The notes under the pieces were generated by a model. The model worked only from the letters and a program-made list of their open reading frames with translations, made no database searches and was not told where the DNA came from. From Saprospiraceae bacterium (GTDB lineage: Bacteria > Bacteroidota > Bacteroidia > Chitinophagales > Saprospiraceae), in contig JAHDCG010000006.1 of NCBI GenBank assembly GCA_020629965.1, positions 1 to 64,000 on the forward strand: a DNA stretch of 64,000 nt, read 5' to 3'. Shown in pieces: positions 42,742 to 52,045 of this stretch. The translations under genes were made by a program, and so were the position numbers. Every line of letters begins with the position of its first letter. The stretch's first letter is position 1.

Positions 42742-44316
42742 TTATCTTTCATAAATGAGATTTCCCGGTGTGTCTCCGAGAATTTTTTTGATGGTTTGTG
42801 AAGAAATGAAAATACTGATGCAAAGTAAAGCAACCACTGCAGCGGCTACCCAATAATTAAAAATATTGAACTGACTTTCATCGACCATGACAAACCGCTC
42901 GATGCGGTCGATAAAAACCGAAAGCACAAAAGCAATCACGACTGAAAGAGTCAGAAAAGTAAAAATAATTTTGAGATAAATCGTATTTAAAAATCGATTA
43001 CTTAAGCCAAAAGCCTTACAAGTACCCAAATTCGACCGGATTTTAAAAAGATGGGCGCGCAGCAAACTGTTGACAAATAAAATAATACTCAAGATACCGA
43101 AAGCAAGTAAAATCAAAGAAATAATCAGGGTCAGACGACTGACCAGAGCAAAATTTTCTTTAGCTTCTACCTGACTCATATCTATATCGACATTGTAGTT
43201 TGCTTTTATATCGTCTCTGAAGCGCCGAATATCATCTAAGCGATTAAAATTAAAAGCAAGATAATAGTAATCTTCCGAGTCTAATTTATCGCAAAAACCT
43301 GTGCCGCATTCCGGCTTTATAAACTCGGAAAGAGGGTTGTCGCCCCTTTTGGAAATCTGTATGAAAGTCATCAAGCTGTCTCGTGCCGGGGTCTGTGAGG
43401 GCAAAAAATCTACTTCGCAGTACAGGTATTTTTTTTCGTCTGCGCTAAATGCTTCCGTAGTTCTGACCTCGGGCGGTTCGATGTCCGGAAAGTAACGCGT
43501 CATTTCTTGCCTCAATTCGGTTGCGTCGAGCTTGTCATTCACTAAAAAAACAAAACTACTCGCTCCTTCATTTTCTTTGCGCAAATATTGCCCGCAGTTT
43601 TTGCGCCCGTCTCTTTTCGCATTTTTAATATTGTAAAACTCGGGCGAGGTAACAAAATCGCAAAACTTCGGAAGTTCTTTGATGACTGCCACCACCTCCA
43701 CGGGTATGAAATTATCTCCTTCTCTGATAAAAATATGCCCAACGTTTTCATTCTGCGGATTGTAGCCGAGCCGTTGCATCATTTCTGCCGTCAGAATAAT
43801 TTCGCAGTTTTGTAAGCCCGTTGCGGTAAAATCGTGCGCGTTCGATTTCCACAAAAGATTTTCTACGGATATTACTTTTTCTAAAATCGGGTCTTTGCCG
43901 TCCGGACTTCTGCCCCAAGCCGCATAGGCTAACGTATCGGTCGAGTTTGTCAAGGGGTCGAAATCACGATGAAACACCTCCATACTGTAAATAACCCAGC
44001 CCGTCACATCGTCGAGTTGTAGCTTTTCTTTCATCTCACCGCTACCGTAGCGTTGCTGAATATCACCCGCCTGCCGTGAAATATACTCTTCGGAAATACT
44101 CAAATCTACCCAATTGGTAAACGGATTATTCATTTTTCTTTCTAAGTTTTGCATACTGCCTACGGCAAAACCCAGAGCTACCAGTGTGAGAAACAGAATT
44201 AAAATCAACATCAGAACAATGCGCCGCCCTTCTCCCGCCAGAGTTTTGTATTCGTTGAGAAAAAACAATTTTTCAAAGTCCGAGCGCACCCCTAATAATT
44301 GCAAAATTAGTTTCAT
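42742..44316 (-). CDS. FtsX/MacB-type ABC transporter permease (TagS-like position)
   Basis: 524 residues. One N-terminal transmembrane helix (about 33-53), a large periplasmic domain (about 55-395), and three C-terminal helices (about 400-420, 445-470 and 488-510). This is the FtsX-like 4-helix plan of type VII ABC systems, which do mechanical or signalling work across the membrane rather than classical transport. Stop and start of permease and ATPase are two bases apart. Inside a T6SS locus with kinase and FHA genes this fits the TagS permease role. No membrane-fusion protein gene is present. Confidence 0.82.
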   Translation of the reverse strand: MKLILQLLGVRSDFEKLFFLNEYKTLAGEGRRIVLMLILILFLTLVALGFAVGSMQNLERKMNNPFTNWVDLSISEEYISRQAGDIQQRYGSGEMKEKLQLDDVTGWVIYSMEVFHRDFDPLTNSTDTLAYAAWGRSPDGKDPILEKVISVENLLWKSNAHDFTATGLQNCEIILTAEMMQRLGYNPQNENVGHIFIREGDNFIPVEVVAVIKELPKFCDFVTSPEFYNIKNAKRDGRKNCGQYLRKENEGASSFVFLVNDKLDATELRQEMTRYFPDIEPPEVRTTEAFSADEKKYLYCEVDFLPSQTPARDSLMTFIQISKRGDNPLSEFIKPECGTGFCDKLDSEDYYYLAFNFNRLDDIRRFRDDIKANYNVDIDMSQVEAKENFALVSRLTLIISLILLAFGILSIILFVNSLLRAHLFKIRSNLGTCKAFGLSNRFLNTIYLKIIFTFLTLSVVIAFVLSVFIDRIERFVMVDESQFNIFNYWVAAAVVALLCISIFISSQTIKKILGDTPGNLIYER

Positions 44317-44318
44317 GT

Positions 44319-45167
44319 TTAATTTTTTACTTGTCCGCTCAAAAATGCACTGAGATACAGACCGGGATTTTCGATAATTTCATTTTTGCTCGTCATGTAT
44401 TGATTATTCCTGCGGTACAAAATATCGGTATTGTCAATGACTCCGACGCTTTCGCTGTTGCCTGTATTTCTAACGGTAATCGGTAGGATGACATCCGCAA
44501 AATGCACAGCAAGTTCCAAATCGTGCGATACGATGATGCCCGTTTTATTTTCCTCCGCAACTATTTTTTTTAGTGTACCCATCAGTTCGTGCGCGGTATT
44601 TTTATCCAGATTGCCGGTCGGTTCGTCACCGAATAAAACCTGAAAATCAGCCGTCACCGCTCGCACGAAAGCCAATCGCTGCCGCTGCCCGCCCGAGAGT
44701 TCGGTTATTTTTTTATCAAAAATTTCCTTTCCCAAAGACAAACCTTGCATGACTTTCAGTACCGTGAGCCGCGCTTCTTCGATTGGCGTACCTTTTATCA
44801 AAAGACTCATCATCATATTTTCTCCCGCACCGAAATTGGGCATCAGATTGGTATTTTGAAAAATAAAGCTAAAATTCTTCTTTCTGAACTCGGACGAAAC
44901 AGTGTTTGTTTCTCGCCAAATTGTTTTCAGTTCCGTGCCCTCGTCATTTTCCTCTGCAAAAAATCGCATACTCAAATCCGCACTATTGCCGATCGTGTTG
45001 TTCATTAGTCCCAGAGTTTCGATAAAAGTGCTTTTGCCGATACCGGATCTGCCGATGACAAACATTAAAGCACCACGCGGTATTTCCAAATCACGGATAT
45101 GCAGCACAGGTCGCCCCGGCAGATATTCACAAGTCAGATTTTTTATTTTGAAAACGGGTTTATTCAT
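44319..45167 (-). CDS. ABC transporter ATP-binding protein (TagT-like position)
   Basis: 282 residues. Walker A GRSGIGKST (about 39-47), signature LSGGQRQR, Walker B VLFGDEPTGNLD and the switch SHD in IIVSHDLELAVHFAD. This is the LolD/MacB/FtsE type of ATPase. It has a C-terminal extension of about 45 residues (NTDILYRRNNQYMTSKNEIIENPG). It drives the FtsX-like permease encoded directly downstream. TagT of Pseudomonas is a comparable ATPase whose activity promotes kinase activation in the T6SS signalling path; the equation of function is inference. Confidence 0.88.
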   Translation of the reverse strand: MNKPVFKIKNLTCEYLPGRPVLHIRDLEIPRGALMFVIGRSGIGKSTFIETLGLMNNTIGNSADLSMRFFAEENDEGTELKTIWRETNTVSSEFRKKNFSFIFQNTNLMPNFGAGENMMMSLLIKGTPIEEARLTVLKVMQGLSLGKEIFDKKITELSGGQRQRLAFVRAVTADFQVLFGDEPTGNLDKNTAHELMGTLKKIVAEENKTGIIVSHDLELAVHFADVILPITVRNTGNSESVGVIDNTDILYRRNNQYMTSKNEIIENPGLYLSAFLSGQVKN

Positions 45168-45200
45168 TTTTCTTTTTTAGAAAAATACGAGATTTGAAAG

Positions 45201-47777
45201 TTAAAAAACCTGGTCTAAAGTCAGCCAGTAGTATCGATTACTTTCGTCGGTTTCAAAGCGAAATTCGTAGCGGTCGTTCAGTTTGTTTATTCTGTCCAGC
45301 TCGAGTTTGACATCGTTAAAGCGTTTGATGAGCGCATCGACTTCTTGGTTATTCACTTTTTTTTCATCGCGTATATCACCGATCCGGATGTTAAAGGAAA
45401 TTTCTGCATCCAGGCCTTCTTTATTTAATCCCTGCATGATTTCCAGTACATCTTTACGCGTCAAATCTTCTATTTCCTTATCGCTCTTAAAGGTTTGACC
45501 GGCAAACTTCTGTACCAGACTTTTGTAAATTTTGAAAAGGCTTTTTCGTTTCTCATCGTAAGAGCCGCTGTTGGCAATTTGATTGATATTGCGTTCAATG
45601 AGATTTTGATATTTCAAAAAATCACTCTCCGGCATAAACAACACGTAGGAATACAGAGGATACCGCGCTCCTTGTCCTTTCAACGGAATAAATATTTCGG
45701 TGTAGAGACTCAACTTCATATTATTTGCCTCCGAAACGGTATTATCCGATGCGCCGGTACTTTGCATGTGATCTTCCAAAGCCGTTGCCATTCCGCTCAG
45801 AATGCCCGGAATGTCGATATTACCTTCTTTATACATTTTCGGAACGTCGTTTATGCCGCCGCCCTTTAGTGCTTGATTGAGTGCTTTATAAATTGCATCA
45901 TTGTACTGTAATGAGGCAGACAACATATCGTTTACCCCCTCTGCGAGTCGGCTGCCCGTTACCGACTGCAATTTGGCGGGCAGTATCAGAGTGCCGGGCT
46001 TACTGCTCTTGACATCGACCCGCTCTACTCCGACGGGAGTAGCCATAACAGGTACTTGTAACTGCATACCCGCCCCTAATTTTTTCCATTTACTGTCCGT
46101 GCTTTGTTTGTTATAAATGTACTTAGCGGTTTCCAAAATCAGATATTGAGATTGTATCGCAAAGGCAGTTCCTGTCATGCGCTCACCGTCATTATGCAAC
46201 TGCACACTGTGTAAATGCGCTCCGATTTCGGTTAATTCCCGAAAAATTTCCGCTTTGTCGGTTATCAGAGACGGCTCGTTACCGGCCTCTGCCGCCGACC
46301 GCCGCCCCGGCTCTATGGAATAGTCACCGCAACTGCCGAGCATAAAAATAATATTTGTTTGATTTTTATTGAATCCGGCGATTTGAATACTTTTTTTTAA
46401 GCCGTAATACCGCGCCGTGTAATCGTCTTGGTCTCGACGATTAACAAAATCAGCATTGCTGATAAACTCGGCAACGCTCTCCCCGTCCGTAGTCAGCTTT
46501 TTATATTCCGTAATCCGGTCTCCCTCGGGCACATCCCGATAAATCAAAGCACCGAAGCGCACGTTTACCGCCTGTCCGAGTTCCTTGTTGCGGCTGAGAC
46601 CACGTATCATGTCGGCAATGTTTTCTTTAAAAGCGTGGGTTTTATCCGTTCCTTCCGTCACAAAAAACACATTGACATTTTTATTTTTGCTGCTCATCTT
46701 AGTCAGTACGCCTTTCATCAGCGCCAACTCTTTTTCTTCCATTTCTCCCTCTATTTCAATGCCGCCGTTACTGTTGCTCAAAAGTTTGATGCGCCCGATG
46801 GTGCCCGACCGAAAAAACTCCGCACCGTCGATATTGTCTTTTCCAAACATAGGAAAGCGCATCACGCTCCCGTTAAAGCGACGCGGATTGGAAGATGCCA
46901 TATCTTTGGGGTTAAACTTAACCGGGTCGTTCGCCCAATATGCTCCGGATTTACTGCCGCCGTTGACGTAGCCCTTTACGTCGCTCTCTTTGCCGAAACC
47001 GCAAAATTGATACTGCGGATTTACCTTGCGTTCCATAAAAGCACTCTCATCAAAGTTGGGTTCCAGACTCAGTCGCGTATTCCACTCCTGTACTCTTCGC
47101 TCGCTCACCCAGCCCGGCAGTTTCGACTCGACATTCATGATATTCATGTTCTCCTCTTCTCCAATCAGCAACATGCCGTTTTCCTTTTTATAAACAAAAT
47201 AATAATCATAAATAGAGCGGTCGCCAATCATGTTTCTGCTCGTGGGTTCGGTAAAAATATCGACGGTCAAAGATTTCATGTTTTTTTTGCGTTCAATTAC
47301 CGATTTTATATCATCTGCCCGGTTTAGCAAAAATGCCTTTTTGTTGATGTCCGTTCTTCTGTCCACTAAACCCGCATACCACAGCAGCATATTTTTCTTT
47401 TGTATCCAGCCTAATTCGTTGATATTCTGCGCTTTGAGTTTTTTACCGGGCGAGTTTGCCAAGGCTATTTTTATCCGGCCGTCTTTTTCGTCCGTCACAT
47501 AAAAATGCGATTTAAAGTCTGCATTCATCACTACTTTGCTCGATACGTCGGGCGACTCGAAAATCGGATTAACGGCGCGGTCGCTGAAAACCAGCCAAGG
47601 ATTGTCCGATTTGTTACCGGTATTTTCGTAGAGTTGTTTTTCTACGGCTTGCTTACCCATGTCGAAGTAATCTTTGGGCCTTTCGAATGCCTCCGGCAGA
47701 CCGTATATCTTCTTTTGTGCATAAGAGTCCGTAAAAACGAAGAGAGACAGAAAAGTAAAAACAGTAAATCTTAACAT
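45201..47777 (-). CDS. tssR: TssR-like T6SSiii protein (exported, large)
   Basis: 858 residues from ATG 47777, which begins a signal peptide (MLRFTVFTFLSLFVFTDSYAQ); an earlier ATG would place 39 odd residues ahead. Blocks I associate with TssR of Bacteroidota T6SS: SH3-like segments (residues 40-130), GWIQKKNMLLWYAGLVDRRT, a second similar block ending in GWVSERRVQEW, and a von Willebrand-like alpha/beta part at about 355-530 (NVNVFFVTEGTDKTHAF, TNIIFMLGSCGDYS). The C-terminal third is helical. TssR is one of the envelope proteins that appear to replace TssJ/L/M in T6SSiii. It is upstream of the ABC genes. Confidence 0.65.
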   Translation of the reverse strand: MLRFTVFTFLSLFVFTDSYAQKKIYGLPEAFERPKDYFDMGKQAVEKQLYENTGNKSDNPWLVFSDRAVNPIFESPDVSSKVVMNADFKSHFYVTDEKDGRIKIALANSPGKKLKAQNINELGWIQKKNMLLWYAGLVDRRTDINKKAFLLNRADDIKSVIERKKNMKSLTVDIFTEPTSRNMIGDRSIYDYYFVYKKENGMLLIGEEENMNIMNVESKLPGWVSERRVQEWNTRLSLEPNFDESAFMERKVNPQYQFCGFGKESDVKGYVNGGSKSGAYWANDPVKFNPKDMASSNPRRFNGSVMRFPMFGKDNIDGAEFFRSGTIGRIKLLSNSNGGIEIEGEMEEKELALMKGVLTKMSSKNKNVNVFFVTEGTDKTHAFKENIADMIRGLSRNKELGQAVNVRFGALIYRDVPEGDRITEYKKLTTDGESVAEFISNADFVNRRDQDDYTARYYGLKKSIQIAGFNKNQTNIIFMLGSCGDYSIEPGRRSAAEAGNEPSLITDKAEIFRELTEIGAHLHSVQLHNDGERMTGTAFAIQSQYLILETAKYIYNKQSTDSKWKKLGAGMQLQVPVMATPVGVERVDVKSSKPGTLILPAKLQSVTGSRLAEGVNDMLSASLQYNDAIYKALNQALKGGGINDVPKMYKEGNIDIPGILSGMATALEDHMQSTGASDNTVSEANNMKLSLYTEIFIPLKGQGARYPLYSYVLFMPESDFLKYQNLIERNINQIANSGSYDEKRKSLFKIYKSLVQKFAGQTFKSDKEIEDLTRKDVLEIMQGLNKEGLDAEISFNIRIGDIRDEKKVNNQEVDALIKRFNDVKLELDRINKLNDRYEFRFETDESNRYYWLTLDQVF

Positions 47778-47895
47778 GACTATTGATTTTTTCGGTATTA
47801 AATTATGTTCTGAAATTTTAGTATTCGACTGTTCCGAGCAGGTATCGGAAAACAATCTGAAAGCAATACAAGCCAAAAACTGCATTGCATTCAAG

Positions 47896-49443
47896 TTAAG
47901 GTTGCGTACTCAGTTTTTGGTAAAGACCGATGCGCAGCCCATAGCTGAACCCCGTCATGCTATCGACGTAACAGCCCGGCAGACTGCCCGCATAGACATC
48001 GGAAAAGCGAAACGGCTCGGCGGCAACGGAACTGACCGGGTCATGCGCCAAAAAAGAACCGAAACGATAAGTTAAATCCAAACCGGCCATCAGTCCGAAA
48101 CCCGGATTGTCATCGGAAAAGTCAATGTAAGCCGTCGGCGAAAATTGAAAAGCAAAACCGCTGCCCTTAATTTGCGGAGCGGGTGTACCCTCCAAGGGCA
48201 TATTGCCCACTCTATAAGCGGCGAAGCCGTCACTTTGGTCGAGTAAACCGGAATCTACGGCAGCTCCCGTACCGCTGCCGCGCAAGATTCTGAATTCGGA
48301 AACATTACCGTCGTTCGGCGAGCCCGGGTCGTCGATGTACAATCGTGCGTCGTACAGGGCATTTCCGCTCAGACTGCCGCTGCCACCGAGAGTAAAGGCG
48401 GGTATCAAGCGTGCGTACAGATATACCAAAGCGGTTTTCTTTTTCAGCAGACGATAGCTCACCCCGACCGGAATTTCCAAAACCCCGAAACGCAAAGTTT
48501 CATCGGCGGTTACCGGCCCTACCAAACGCCGATAGGGAGCGGAAGTATTGTCGATTTCTTTGACAGCAACGGTGTCGAATTCTAACGAAAAAGAACGCAG
48601 AGCCGTCTTAAGTTGATAAGAGCTGTAACGCAGACCGAAACTAAGAGCGAGCTTTCGGTCGGAATTGCCGCCGGCGGTAATAAATTTATCGGTCATAAAT
48701 TCAGCGCCGACAGAAAAATCTAAACCGCCGCTGAAATCCAAACCTGCGGAAGCGTGGTTTTGCGTCCAAAAAGCAGAGTTTGTCGCATTGAATGCAGTGG
48801 TGCCGACGCCCGCAGAAAAACTTATAATCCGGGTGTAATTATCTGCGGCTTGTGTCTCTTCCGCAGGGGCGATTTTACCGATGTCGGCTCGGCTCAAATC
48901 TTCTTCAAAAATATCGAAGTACATTTTTTGTAAAACTTCTCTTCCCGCACCCGTACCGATCGACTCGCCGTTGCTGTTGAGAGCGGTAAACATCCTTTTA
49001 CGCACGGACACCACGGGAATGTAGAAACCGACGGCATCTTTTTTTATTTCAATTAACTCCGCACTTTCAATGACGGACTGCACGCCTTTCAAACGTAACA
49101 GATTATAAACCTCCAGTGAGTAGGCTTTAAAAGGATACAACTCGGCGGGTATGTATTCCATGTAATCCTTCATAACTCGTGCACTCGGTGTGAATAATTT
49201 ATTGAACCGCTCGACTGAGGCTTCCGTGACTCGCCTCGTTTCGCTGTCCGTCATTTTAGAAAGAGCGGCGTAATCGTTCAGCACGGTTTCGACGGTTGTA
49301 ATTATTTGCTCGATTTGCTCCTCGGTAAGCGCATCGGGTTTAGATAAATCGGGAGCGATGCGTAATTTCAAATTTTGCCCGAAGCCGTGTGTAACGCAAC
49401 TAAACAGAAAAAGACAAATTATCAGATGACACTTTGATTTCAT
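47896..49443 (-). CDS. Exported protein with C-terminal beta-barrel-like domain, T6SS locus
   Basis: 515 residues from ATG 49443, chosen because it starts the signal peptide (CHLIICLFLFSCVTHGFGQ). Residues 25-200 form a mixed helical domain (LTEEQIEQIITTVETVLNDYAAL). From about 205 to the end the protein is a row of amphipathic beta strands with alternating aromatic residues (IISFSAGVGTTAFN, FRFSDVYAGSLPG, FSYGLRIGLYQKL), like an outer-membrane barrel of 8-12 strands. In this locus it may be an outer-membrane part of the envelope complex. No match to a named Tss protein can be claimed. Confidence 0.6.
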   Translation of the reverse strand: MKSKCHLIICLFLFSCVTHGFGQNLKLRIAPDLSKPDALTEEQIEQIITTVETVLNDYAALSKMTDSETRRVTEASVERFNKLFTPSARVMKDYMEYIPAELYPFKAYSLEVYNLLRLKGVQSVIESAELIEIKKDAVGFYIPVVSVRKRMFTALNSNGESIGTGAGREVLQKMYFDIFEEDLSRADIGKIAPAEETQAADNYTRIISFSAGVGTTAFNATNSAFWTQNHASAGLDFSGGLDFSVGAEFMTDKFITAGGNSDRKLALSFGLRYSSYQLKTALRSFSLEFDTVAVKEIDNTSAPYRRLVGPVTADETLRFGVLEIPVGVSYRLLKKKTALVYLYARLIPAFTLGGSGSLSGNALYDARLYIDDPGSPNDGNVSEFRILRGSGTGAAVDSGLLDQSDGFAAYRVGNMPLEGTPAPQIKGSGFAFQFSPTAYIDFSDDNPGFGLMAGLDLTYRFGSFLAHDPVSSVAAEPFRFSDVYAGSLPGCYVDSMTGFSYGLRIGLYQKLSTQP

Positions 49444-49489
49444 GATGGATTTTTTTTGTAAAAAAGATGAAAGAAGAAAATAAATCGAC

Positions 49490-50141
49490 TCAAGGCTGCA
49501 CGACAAAAGGCTCGATACGTTGCCGTATTCCGCGCTGATAAAGCATCAAATAATATACGCCCGCCGTGCCGCCGTTCAGTTCGATGTCGGTGCGCAGCAA
49601 GTCGTTTTCGGTTCTTACTTTTGTAATTTTACAACCTGACCTAAAGTATTGACAATCAACACTTCATATTCGCTGTCGGGAAAAAGCCGGTTGACCTCCA
49701 AGCGGAAACTACCGTCGTTGGGATTGGGAAACAAGGAAAATTTGCCGGCATCTTCACCGAGATAAATCGTGCCGGCATCGTGGCGGTAAGTCGCGGTCGT
49801 CGCACAGCCTTCGACGGAGCAGTCCCCCGTCCATGCTTTGCACCAATAAATCCGGTCGGGGTCGTACAGGGTACCGGCCACATAGGATTGGAAAACTTCT
49901 CCTTCCAAAGTAACCAAACCGTCCGCATTCCCGTCGCCCGACTCGAAATAGCCCCATTGGTAGCAGTTGACTTATCCGGTTGAAATTCATCAAACAAGCG
50001 TCGCAGCGTTTTCGGATATTCGGACGGTCGTGTTTTGACGTAATGAATTTGCTTTTCAATCGTTCTTTTTCCCGAACCGCTGATGTACGCGCCGGGGTAT
50101 TTTTCAAGAAGTCTTTGAATGCTTAGTTTGATGTCTGCCAT
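49490..50141 (-). pseudogene. Disrupted gene ending in a T9SS sorting domain, inside the T6SS locus
   Basis: ATG 50141 opens a frame with a helical start (MADIKLSIQRLLEKYPGAY... to FDEFQPDKS). Sense then passes to a second frame (NCYQWGYFESGDGNADGLVT ... FSLFPNPNDGSFRLEV), and at 49620 back to another (KVRTENDLLRTDIELNG ... GVYYLMLYQRGI), each switch needing one added base in an A/T run. Read through, the C-terminal 80 residues are a complete T9SS type A sorting domain. There is no signal peptide, so the cargo could not be exported as it stands. It may be a remnant of a longer T9SS protein, or carry two base-calling errors. Confidence 0.7.
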
Positions 50142-50173
50142 AGTTCTAATTTTTTAAGAAATAAGTTTTTTGT

Positions 50174-50722
50174 TTATTGACTCTTCTCCAAAGCCTCGAT
50201 TATCGGTTTCCAATATTTACCTTTTTGCAAAAGCCGAATGCTCAAAAATACCTTGCGTTCTTCCGCTTTCATATCGGCGAGCATCGACTTCGCATCTCTT
50301 GCTTCGATTGCTTTGTGCGCCGCTTTTTTTAAGGATGTCACCACGCTTCGGTTGTCTTTTCGGTAGCTGTGAATCTTTGCCGTTAAGTATTCCGGGCGGT
50401 AGTTGCTCCGATTTTCCGGTTTGTCGATTTCCTGCTGCAGAGTTCGCAAGAGCAGTCCCAATGTCGCCGGGTCTTGCTGTGCCGTCTCTATTTTTTCTTC
50501 CGTTGTCTCATAGCGATTGACAATTATAGCTGTTGTATCATCTATCTTATCCTCTACGTCCGGCGTTGAAAAATCCGGATTATTTTGATACCACCATGCC
50601 CCCGCCCCGGCGCCGATAAGCACGAAAAGGCACAGTATCCGCAGAGGAAAAAAATTGCGCTTCGGCTCTCCTGTCTTAGGCTGAAACCTGCTGACCGGAG
50701 GGAGCGCGGGCGGCAGTGTCAC
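50174..50722 (-). CDS. Single-pass membrane protein coupled to the kinase gene
   Basis: 182 residues. Proline-rich cytoplasmic start (MTLPPALPPVSRFQPKTGEP), one transmembrane helix at about 27-45 (LRILCLFVLIGAGAGAWWY), then a helical, charged periplasmic part (LLRTLQQEIDKPENRSNYRPE; DAKSMLADMKAEERKVFLS). Its ATG overlaps the kinase stop by four bases, so the products are made together. A sensor or anchor for the kinase is a natural reading: PpkA of Pseudomonas has a periplasmic domain on the same chain, whereas here kinase and membrane part would be two proteins. No family recognised. Confidence 0.65.
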   Translation of the reverse strand: MTLPPALPPVSRFQPKTGEPKRNFFPLRILCLFVLIGAGAGAWWYQNNPDFSTPDVEDKIDDTTAIIVNRYETTEEKIETAQQDPATLGLLLRTLQQEIDKPENRSNYRPEYLTAKIHSYRKDNRSVVTSLKKAAHKAIEARDAKSMLADMKAEERKVFLSIRLLQKGKYWKPIIEALEKSQ

Positions 50723-51843
50723 CTCTTCGGCCGGTCGGTCGGTCGGGTTTTCGGGCGAAAAACCTGGGTGACGTTGGTTTTCGGTGTTCCGTATTTCTCC
50801 CCCTCCGGTCTGCCGACAGCAGGTGTCTGCTGCCGCCCCGGCATTACCTCGGTGGTGTCCGATTGATTTCCGTTTGCAAAATGCGACGAGTTTTCGTCGA
50901 GCATTTTATTTTGTCCGGCGGGCAGTATTTCCGTTTTGTCTTCATCCGAAGCCGGGCCGTTTTGCGGAGTTTGTCGAAGGTTGATATTTTCGGACTCCAT
51001 GAGCATACCGAGTAGTTCTTCCGCCGTTTGCGCTCTCTCTTCGGGTGCAAAAACAAAGCAGCGTTTAATCATTTCTCTGAACGGCGACGGGATATTTTCC
51101 AGTTTTGCGGGCAATTCGAGATTAACGATTTTACGGCTCACTTCAAGTTGCGATTGCGTGCTTTTGTTCTCACCGTTGCTGCGTCCGCGAAAAGGTAATT
51201 CGCCGGTCAAAATGCGATAAATAATGACGCCCGTTGCCCACAAATCGACGTTTTTGTAAATTTTTCCGTTTTGAATTTGCTCCGGAGCGGCGTAGGCGTA
51301 AGACAAACCGATGGCAGAATTGGTAATCGTATTTTCGCCGCCGGTCTGCCGGCTCAGACCGAAATCGGTGATTTTGGGTGTCCAAACCCCGTCTTCCCGA
51401 TGCAGCAAAATATTTTGTGCCTTGAGGTCGCGGTGTATGACGTCGTTTTTATGCAGAAAAGCCACGCCGTTCAGTATGCCTTTAATTATCAGGGTTTTAT
51501 CTTCTAAACTAAGGTCTTCTTTTTTTAAAAACTGTTCTAAATTACCGTACTCATAAAATCTTAAAACCGCAAAATCCATCATTCCCGTAAAACCCGTATC
51601 AAAGCGGTAGCCGGCATCGTAGCGGGCGATATTGCGGTGCAACGGCAGCCTGTTGACCAACTCTACTTCTTTTTGCAGCGTAAATTTGTCCCACTCCGGA
51701 CGCACGTCCGATACCTTGAGGGCGACGTAGTGATTTTTCGCGTGGTCAAACACCTTATACACCCTCCCGAATCCTCCGGCACCGATGTACTGCTTGTTGC
51801 GGTATCGACTTTCGAAGGCATTGTAGGTTAATTTTGCTGACAT
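50719..51843 (-). CDS. Hanks-type Ser/Thr protein kinase (PpkA-like role)
   Basis: 374 residues. Complete kinase domain at about 18-275: glycine loop GAGGFG (21-26), Lys43 in ALKVS, catalytic HRDLKAQN (Asp139), DFGLS (Asp160) and APEQ. A low-complexity tail rich in Thr, Asp, Glu and Asn (DEDKTEILPAG, SDTTEVMPG) follows; the two T-E-[IV]-[LM]-P sites look like phosphorylation or FHA-binding sites. No transmembrane helix. In T6SS loci such a kinase phosphorylates an FHA protein to start assembly, and the PP2C phosphatase reverses it. All three are encoded here within about 5 kb. Confidence 0.9.
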   Translation of the reverse strand: MSAKLTYNAFESRYRNKQYIGAGGFGRVYKVFDHAKNHYVALKVSDVRPEWDKFTLQKEVELVNRLPLHRNIARYDAGYRFDTGFTGMMDFAVLRFYEYGNLEQFLKKEDLSLEDKTLIIKGILNGVAFLHKNDVIHRDLKAQNILLHREDGVWTPKITDFGLSRQTGGENTITNSAIGLSYAYAAPEQIQNGKIYKNVDLWATGVIIYRILTGELPFRGRSNGENKSTQSQLEVSRKIVNLELPAKLENIPSPFREMIKRCFVFAPEERAQTAEELLGMLMESENINLRQTPQNGPASDEDKTEILPAGQNKMLDENSSHFANGNQSDTTEVMPGRQQTPAVGRPEGEKYGTPKTNVTQVFRPKTRPTDRPKR

Positions 51844-51871
51844 TGTTTTGTTTTTTTTGGATTTGGAAAGC

Positions 51872-52036
51872 TAAGGAACGCGAAACAAAAAGATTCAAAA
51901 TTTTGGCTTGTTCTTTTTTCCGATTACTGCGTTAAAAAGCCTCGCCGTAGCTAAGGCTATACCTACTTTTTTTGCCTTGAACTCGAAAAAAACAGCTGCA
52001 CCTACTTTTCTGAATCTACTCATATCGCGTTCCTAA
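51872..52036. mobile_element. MITE-like inverted-repeat element within the T6SS gene run
   Basis: AGGAACGCGA (51874-51883) and TCGCGTTCCT (52025-52034) are perfect terminal complements, followed inwards by AGATTCA and TGAATCT. The centre has several GCCTCGCCGTAGCTAAGGC-like short palindromes. No ORF. It occupies the 202-bp gap between the kinase gene and the gene ending at 52046. Confidence 0.65.
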
Positions 52037-52045
52037 AACGAGTGC

